Made by a program: the position numbers and the translations under genes. Below are positions 37,711-40,615 of a DNA stretch of 40,615 nucleotides, piece by piece. This DNA comes from an uncultured Acetobacteraceae bacterium (GTDB lineage Bacteria > Pseudomonadota > Alphaproteobacteria > Acetobacterales > Acetobacteraceae). Within the stretch, counting starts at the first letter, position 1. Every line of letters starts with the position of its first letter. Where the stretch lies: NCBI GenBank assembly GCA_937873225.1, contig CALMVN010000183.1, forward strand, positions 1 through 40,615. Reading direction: 5' to 3'. Under the pieces are notes generated by a model, which worked only from the letters and a program-made list of their open reading frames with translations, had not been told where the DNA came from and did no database searches.

Positions 37711-38472
37711 TCAGATCACCTTGGCTTCTTGGCGCAGCCTGGCCACCAGCTCGGCGACCGAGGCCACGCTCACGCCGCCGGCCCGTGCCGGCGGCTCCGA
37801 CACGCGGATCGTGGTCAGGCGCGGGGCGACGTCGACGCCCAGCTCCGTCGGCGACAGCACCTGCAGCGGCTTCTTGCGCGCCTTCATGATGTTGGGCAGC
37901 GAGGCGTAGCGCGGCTCGTTCAGGCGCAGGTCCGCGGTGACGATGGCCGGCAGCGGCACCGCGATGACCTCCAGCCCGCCATCGACCTCGCGAGTCACGG
38001 TGGCGGTGCCCCCCGTGCCCTCGACCGCCAGCTCGACGCGGCTGGCGAACGTGCCCTGCGGCCAGCCGAGCAGGCCGGCCAGCATCTGGCCGGTGGCGTT
38101 CATGTCGTCGTCGATCGCCTGCTTGCCCATGATCACCAGGGACGGGGCTTCCCGCTCCACCAGGACTTTCAGCATCTTCGCCACCGCCAGCGGCTCGGGT
38201 GCGGCGTCGGTCTGCACCAGCACCGCCCGGTCCGCGCCCATGGCGAGTGCCGTGCGCAGCGTGTCCTGGCATTGCTGCACGCCGATCGACACCGCGACGA
38301 TCTCGGTGGCGATCCCCTTCTCCTTGAGCCGCACCGCCTCCTCGACCGCGATCTCGTCGAACGGGTTCATCGACATCTTGACGCCCGCCAGCTCCACCCC
38401 GGAGCCGTCGGCTTTCACGCGCGGCTTCACGTTGTAGTCGATCACGCGCTTGACCGGCACGAGCAGTTTCAT
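37711..38472 (-). CDS. etfB: Electron transfer flavoprotein beta subunit
   Basis: The 253-residue protein begins [20 protein letters not shown], the hallmark of Etf[21 protein letters not shown], the AMP-binding [20 protein letters not shown] and the dehydrogenase recognition loop near [20 protein letters not shown] are present. A ribosome site AGGAAAG precedes the ATG at 38472. It is in one run with ETF-QO upstream (31 bp gap) and etfA downstream. Confidence 0.97.
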   Translation of the reverse strand: MKLLVPVKRVIDYNVKPRVKADGSGVELAGVKMSMNPFDEIAVEEAVRLKEKGIATEIVAVSIGVQQCQDTLRTALAMGADRAVLVQTDAAPEPLAVAKMLKVLVEREAPSLVIMGKQAIDDDMNATGQMLAGLLGWPQGTFASRVELAVEGTGGTATVTREVDGGLEVIAVPLPAIVTADLRLNEPRYASLPNIMKARKKPLQVLSPTELGVDVAPRLTTIRVSEPPARAGGVSVASVAELVARLRQEAKVI

Positions 38473-38503
38473 CGTCGCTTTCCTGTGGGTGGGGAAGGGC
38501 GCG

Positions 38504-40144
38504 TCACATGCCGCCCGGGTAGTTGGGGCCGCCGCCGCCCTCCGGCGCCGACCAGTCGATGTTCTCGGTCGGGTCCTTGATGTCGCAGGTCTTGCAGTGC
38601 ACGCAGTTCTGCGCGTTGATCTGCAGGCGGGGCAGGGTATCAACGTCGACCGCCTCGTACACCCCGGCCGGGCAATAGCGGGACTCCGGCGAGCGGTACG
38701 CGTCCCAGTTGACCTCCTGCCAGCGCTGGGGGTCGCGCAGCCGGAGGTGCACCGGCTGGTCCTCCTCGTGGTTGGTGTTGGACAGGAACACCGAGGACAG
38801 CTTGTCGAAGGTGAGCACGCCGTCCGGCTTCGGGTAGCTGATCGGCGGCGACGCGTCGGCGCGGTCGAGCACCTCGTGGTCGGCGTGGCGGTGGTGCAGC
38901 GTCCACGGCGCGCGGCCGCGCAGCAGCATCGCGTCGATGCCGGCATAGGCGGCCCCCGCAACGGTGCCGTAGCGGGCGAAGGCGGGCCGGACGTTGCGCA
39001 CGGCGCGCAGCTCGTCCCACAGCCAGCTGCCGCGGACCTTGGCGGTGAACCGCGTCGGCTCGGCCGGACGACCCTCCGCCAGCGCCTCGGCCACCGCCTC
39101 GGCCGCGAGCATGCCGGACTTCATCGCCGCATGCGTGCCCTTGATCTTGGGCACGTTGAGGAAGCCGGCCGCGTCGCCGACCAGCGCGCCGCCGGGAAAG
39201 GTCAGGCGCGGGATCGACTGCAGCCCGCCCTCGGACAGGGCACGCGCCCCGTAGGACACGCGCTTGCCGCCCTCGAGGTAGGGGCGGATCGCCGGATGGG
39301 TCTTCAGCCGCTGCATCTCGTCGAACGGCGACAGCCAGGTGTTGGGATAGTCCAGCCCGACCACGAAGCCGTACGACACCAGGTTGTCGCCGAAATGGTA
39401 CATCCAGGAGCCGCCATAGGTGCGGTGGTCCAGCGGCCAGCCGAAGGTGTGCTGGATCAGGCCGGGCTTGTGCTGCGATGCCGGCACCTCCCACAGCTCC
39501 TTGACCCCGAGCCCGTAGGTCTGCGGGTCGACCCCCCGACGCAGGTCGAACCGCTGCATCAGCTGCTTGGACAGCGAGCCGCGGCAGCCCTCGGCGAACA
39601 GGGTGTAGGCGGCGCGCAGCTCCATGCCGGAGGCGAAGTTCGGGCCGCGCTCGCCCGCGCGCGTCACCCCCATGTCGCCGGTGGCGATGCCGGCGATGCG
39701 GCCGTCCTCCTCCAGCAGCTCGGCGGCCCCGAAGCCGGGATAGATCTCGACCCCGAGCTCTTCCGCCTGCCCGGCCAGCCAGCGGCACACGTTGCCCAGG
39801 CTGACGATGTAGTTGCCGTGGTTGCCCATGTGCGGCATCACCGTGTCCAGGAACGGCACGCGCAGCGCCCGCCGGCGCGTCAGGTACAGCATGCGGTCGT
39901 CGGTGGCCTCGGTGTCGAGCGGGGCGCCGCGCTCGCGCCAGTCGGGGATCAGCTCGTCCAGCGCGCGGGGCTCGATCACCGCACCCGACAGGATGTGCGC
40001 GCCGATCTCCGAGCCCTTCTCGACCAGGCACACCGAGGCGTCGGGCGACAGCTGCTTCAGCCGTATGGCCGCCGCAAGCCCGGCCGGCCCGCCGCCGACC
40101 ACGACCACGTCGAACTCCATCGCCTCGCGCGACAACCCATCCAT
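38504..40144 (-). CDS. Electron transfer flavoprotein-ubiquinone oxidoreductase
   Basis: The enzyme (546 residues from the ATG at 40144) re-oxidises reduced ETF and passes electrons to ubiquinone at the inner membrane. FAD binding is at [20 protein letters not shown]. The middle part carries [14 protein letters not shown] and the ubiquinone/membrane region around GGWMYHF-like [17 protein letters not shown]. The C-terminal [4Fe-4S] ligands are Cys in [10 protein letters not shown] and three in [13 protein letters not shown]. The start might also be the ATG at 40120. Upstream, two inverted repeats lie in the region shared with the divergent gene. Confidence 0.96.
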   Translation of the reverse strand: MDGLSREAMEFDVVVVGGGPAGLAAAIRLKQLSPDASVCLVEKGSEIGAHILSGAVIEPRALDELIPDWRERGAPLDTEATDDRMLYLTRRRALRVPFLDTVMPHMGNHGNYIVSLGNVCRWLAGQAEELGVEIYPGFGAAELLEEDGRIAGIATGDMGVTRAGERGPNFASGMELRAAYTLFAEGCRGSLSKQLMQRFDLRRGVDPQTYGLGVKELWEVPASQHKPGLIQHTFGWPLDHRTYGGSWMYHFGDNLVSYGFVVGLDYPNTWLSPFDEMQRLKTHPAIRPYLEGGKRVSYGARALSEGGLQSIPRLTFPGGALVGDAAGFLNVPKIKGTHAAMKSGMLAAEAVAEALAEGRPAEPTRFTAKVRGSWLWDELRAVRNVRPAFARYGTVAGAAYAGIDAMLLRGRAPWTLHHRHADHEVLDRADASPPISYPKPDGVLTFDKLSSVFLSNTNHEEDQPVHLRLRDPQRWQEVNWDAYRSPESRYCPAGVYEAVDVDTLPRLQINAQNCVHCKTCDIKDPTENIDWSAPEGGGGPNYPGGM

Positions 40145-40164
40145 CAACAAGCGCCCGTTTGAAC

Positions 40165-40189
40165 CCGGGCCGAGGCCGCATCGGCCCGG
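40165..40189. repeat. 9-bp inverted repeat upstream of ETF-QO
   Basis: CCGGGCCGA and TCGGCCCGG are perfect reverse complements around a 7-base loop. The element lies 20 bases before the ETF-QO start on the minus strand, so it would be in the leader of the mRNA or at the promoter. It is not a terminator for any gene here, since the flanking genes diverge. Confidence 0.55.
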
Positions 40190-40255
40190 CACTGCTGGCT
40201 ATGTGCCCCTGGCAGGGCCCCGGATCAACCAGCCGCGGCACCGAACGATCGACGG

Positions 40256-40288
40256 CCGCGCGATCTGCCGCGGGAAGCGATCGCGCGG
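40256..40288. repeat. 10-bp inverted repeat between ETF-QO and the GlcG/HbpS-like gene
   Basis: CCGCGCGATC and GATCGCGCGG are perfect reverse complements around a 13-base centre, near the middle of the 205 bp divergent region (40145-40349). A regulator site serving one or both genes is possible. No sigma-70 elements were clear. Confidence 0.5.
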
Positions 40289-40349
40289 ATGGCGCGTTGC
40301 ATCGCCCGGTGCCGCAGGGCGACCAGCCAACAGCCGGAAGAACCGCACG

Positions 40350-40615
40350 ATGCAGACCAAGCACGTCCTGGCCATTGCCGATGCGCGTCGCCTGATGGCG
40401 GCGGCGGTCGGGGAAGCCGAGCGCCGGCAGCTCGCGGTCAGCATCGCCCTGGTGGACGAGCACGGGGTGCTCCTGCTGCTGGAACGGCTGGACGGCGCCC
40501 GCTACCACACCCCCGAGGCGGCGACGCTCAAGGCCAGGACCGCCGCCATCGCCCGGTCGTCGACAGCCAGCCTGGAGCGGCAGGTCCGAGAGAACCCGGC
40601 CACCCTATCGTTCCC
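40350..40615 (+). CDS. GlcG/HbpS-family heme-binding-like protein, partial
   Basis: From the ATG at 40350 (GGAAG upstream) the frame stays open to the window end and begins MQTKHVLAIADARRLMAAAV. ALVDEHGVLLLLERLDGARY and EAATLKARTAAIARSST match the start of the GlcG/HbpS family, whose members have a profilin-like fold and in some cases bind heme. The family is also found with glycolate oxidase genes, which may lie to the right. The C-terminus is missing and the ORF track does not list it in this frame. Confidence 0.8.
   Translation, partial: MQTKHVLAIADARRLMAAAVGEAERRQLAVSIALVDEHGVLLLLERLDGARYHTPEAATLKARTAAIARSSTASLERQVRENPATLSF

Overview
This is a 40.6 kb chromosomal window of very high GC content, densely packed with genes that often overlap by 4 bp. 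It contains no rRNA, tRNA, CRISPR array, transposase or phage gene that I can see. The gene set points to an aerobic, heterotrophic alphaproteobacterium, perhaps Acetobacteraceae-like. The supporting signs are DUF484-xerC divergent from priA, a LacI-type regulator beside xylA and xylFGH, ETF plus ETF:quinone oxidoreductase, and a GGAAC-N16-CGTT promoter of the EcfG general-stress type. Genus is an inference I cannot test here.

Layout. (1) 1-4858, minus strand: DUF484 protein, XerC, proline iminopeptidase and a two-DTG aspartic protease form a tightly overlapping run, followed by a VOC-domain protein and a partial Gly/Tyr-rich lipoprotein. priA is divergent (5005-7200) and ends at a perfect inverted repeat. 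(2) 7238-13941: a small hydrophilic protein and an epoxide hydrolase, then a zinc alcohol dehydrogenase that is broken in two. Its N-terminal part lies at 8802-9290 and its C-terminal part at 13593-13941. Between them sits a block of about 4.3 kb with locally lower GC: SDR/TetR (divergent), LysR/NmrA-like reductase (divergent) and a membrane protein. (3) 13991-20698: D-xylose locus, xylR-like and xylA on minus, xylFGH on plus, divergent around a 383 bp region with nested inverted repeats. No xylulokinase gene is in the window. (4) 20791-21467: PIN-domain toxin-antitoxin pair. (5) 21632-28996: secreted S9 peptidase, TPR/GT41 OGT-like glycosyltransferase and a tricorn-like protease. (6) 29132-32671: four-gene Mla/MCE-type lipid ABC transporter. 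(7) 32835-35597: Rieske/FAD reductase, an SDR and a DUF892 ferritin-like stress protein. (8) 35772-40144: ETF-QO, etfB, etfA and coaA on minus, with a GlcG/HbpS-like gene starting divergently and running off the right end.

How the genes work together. The xyl genes form a regulated import and isomerisation unit. ETF alpha/beta and ETF-QO carry electrons from acyl-CoA and related dehydrogenases to quinone, with pantothenate kinase (CoA synthesis) 4 bp downstream. The MCE cluster is a complete envelope lipid transporter. The split dehydrogenase block is the part that looks most recently rearranged. Most long lines of the ORF track are antisense shadows caused by high GC.
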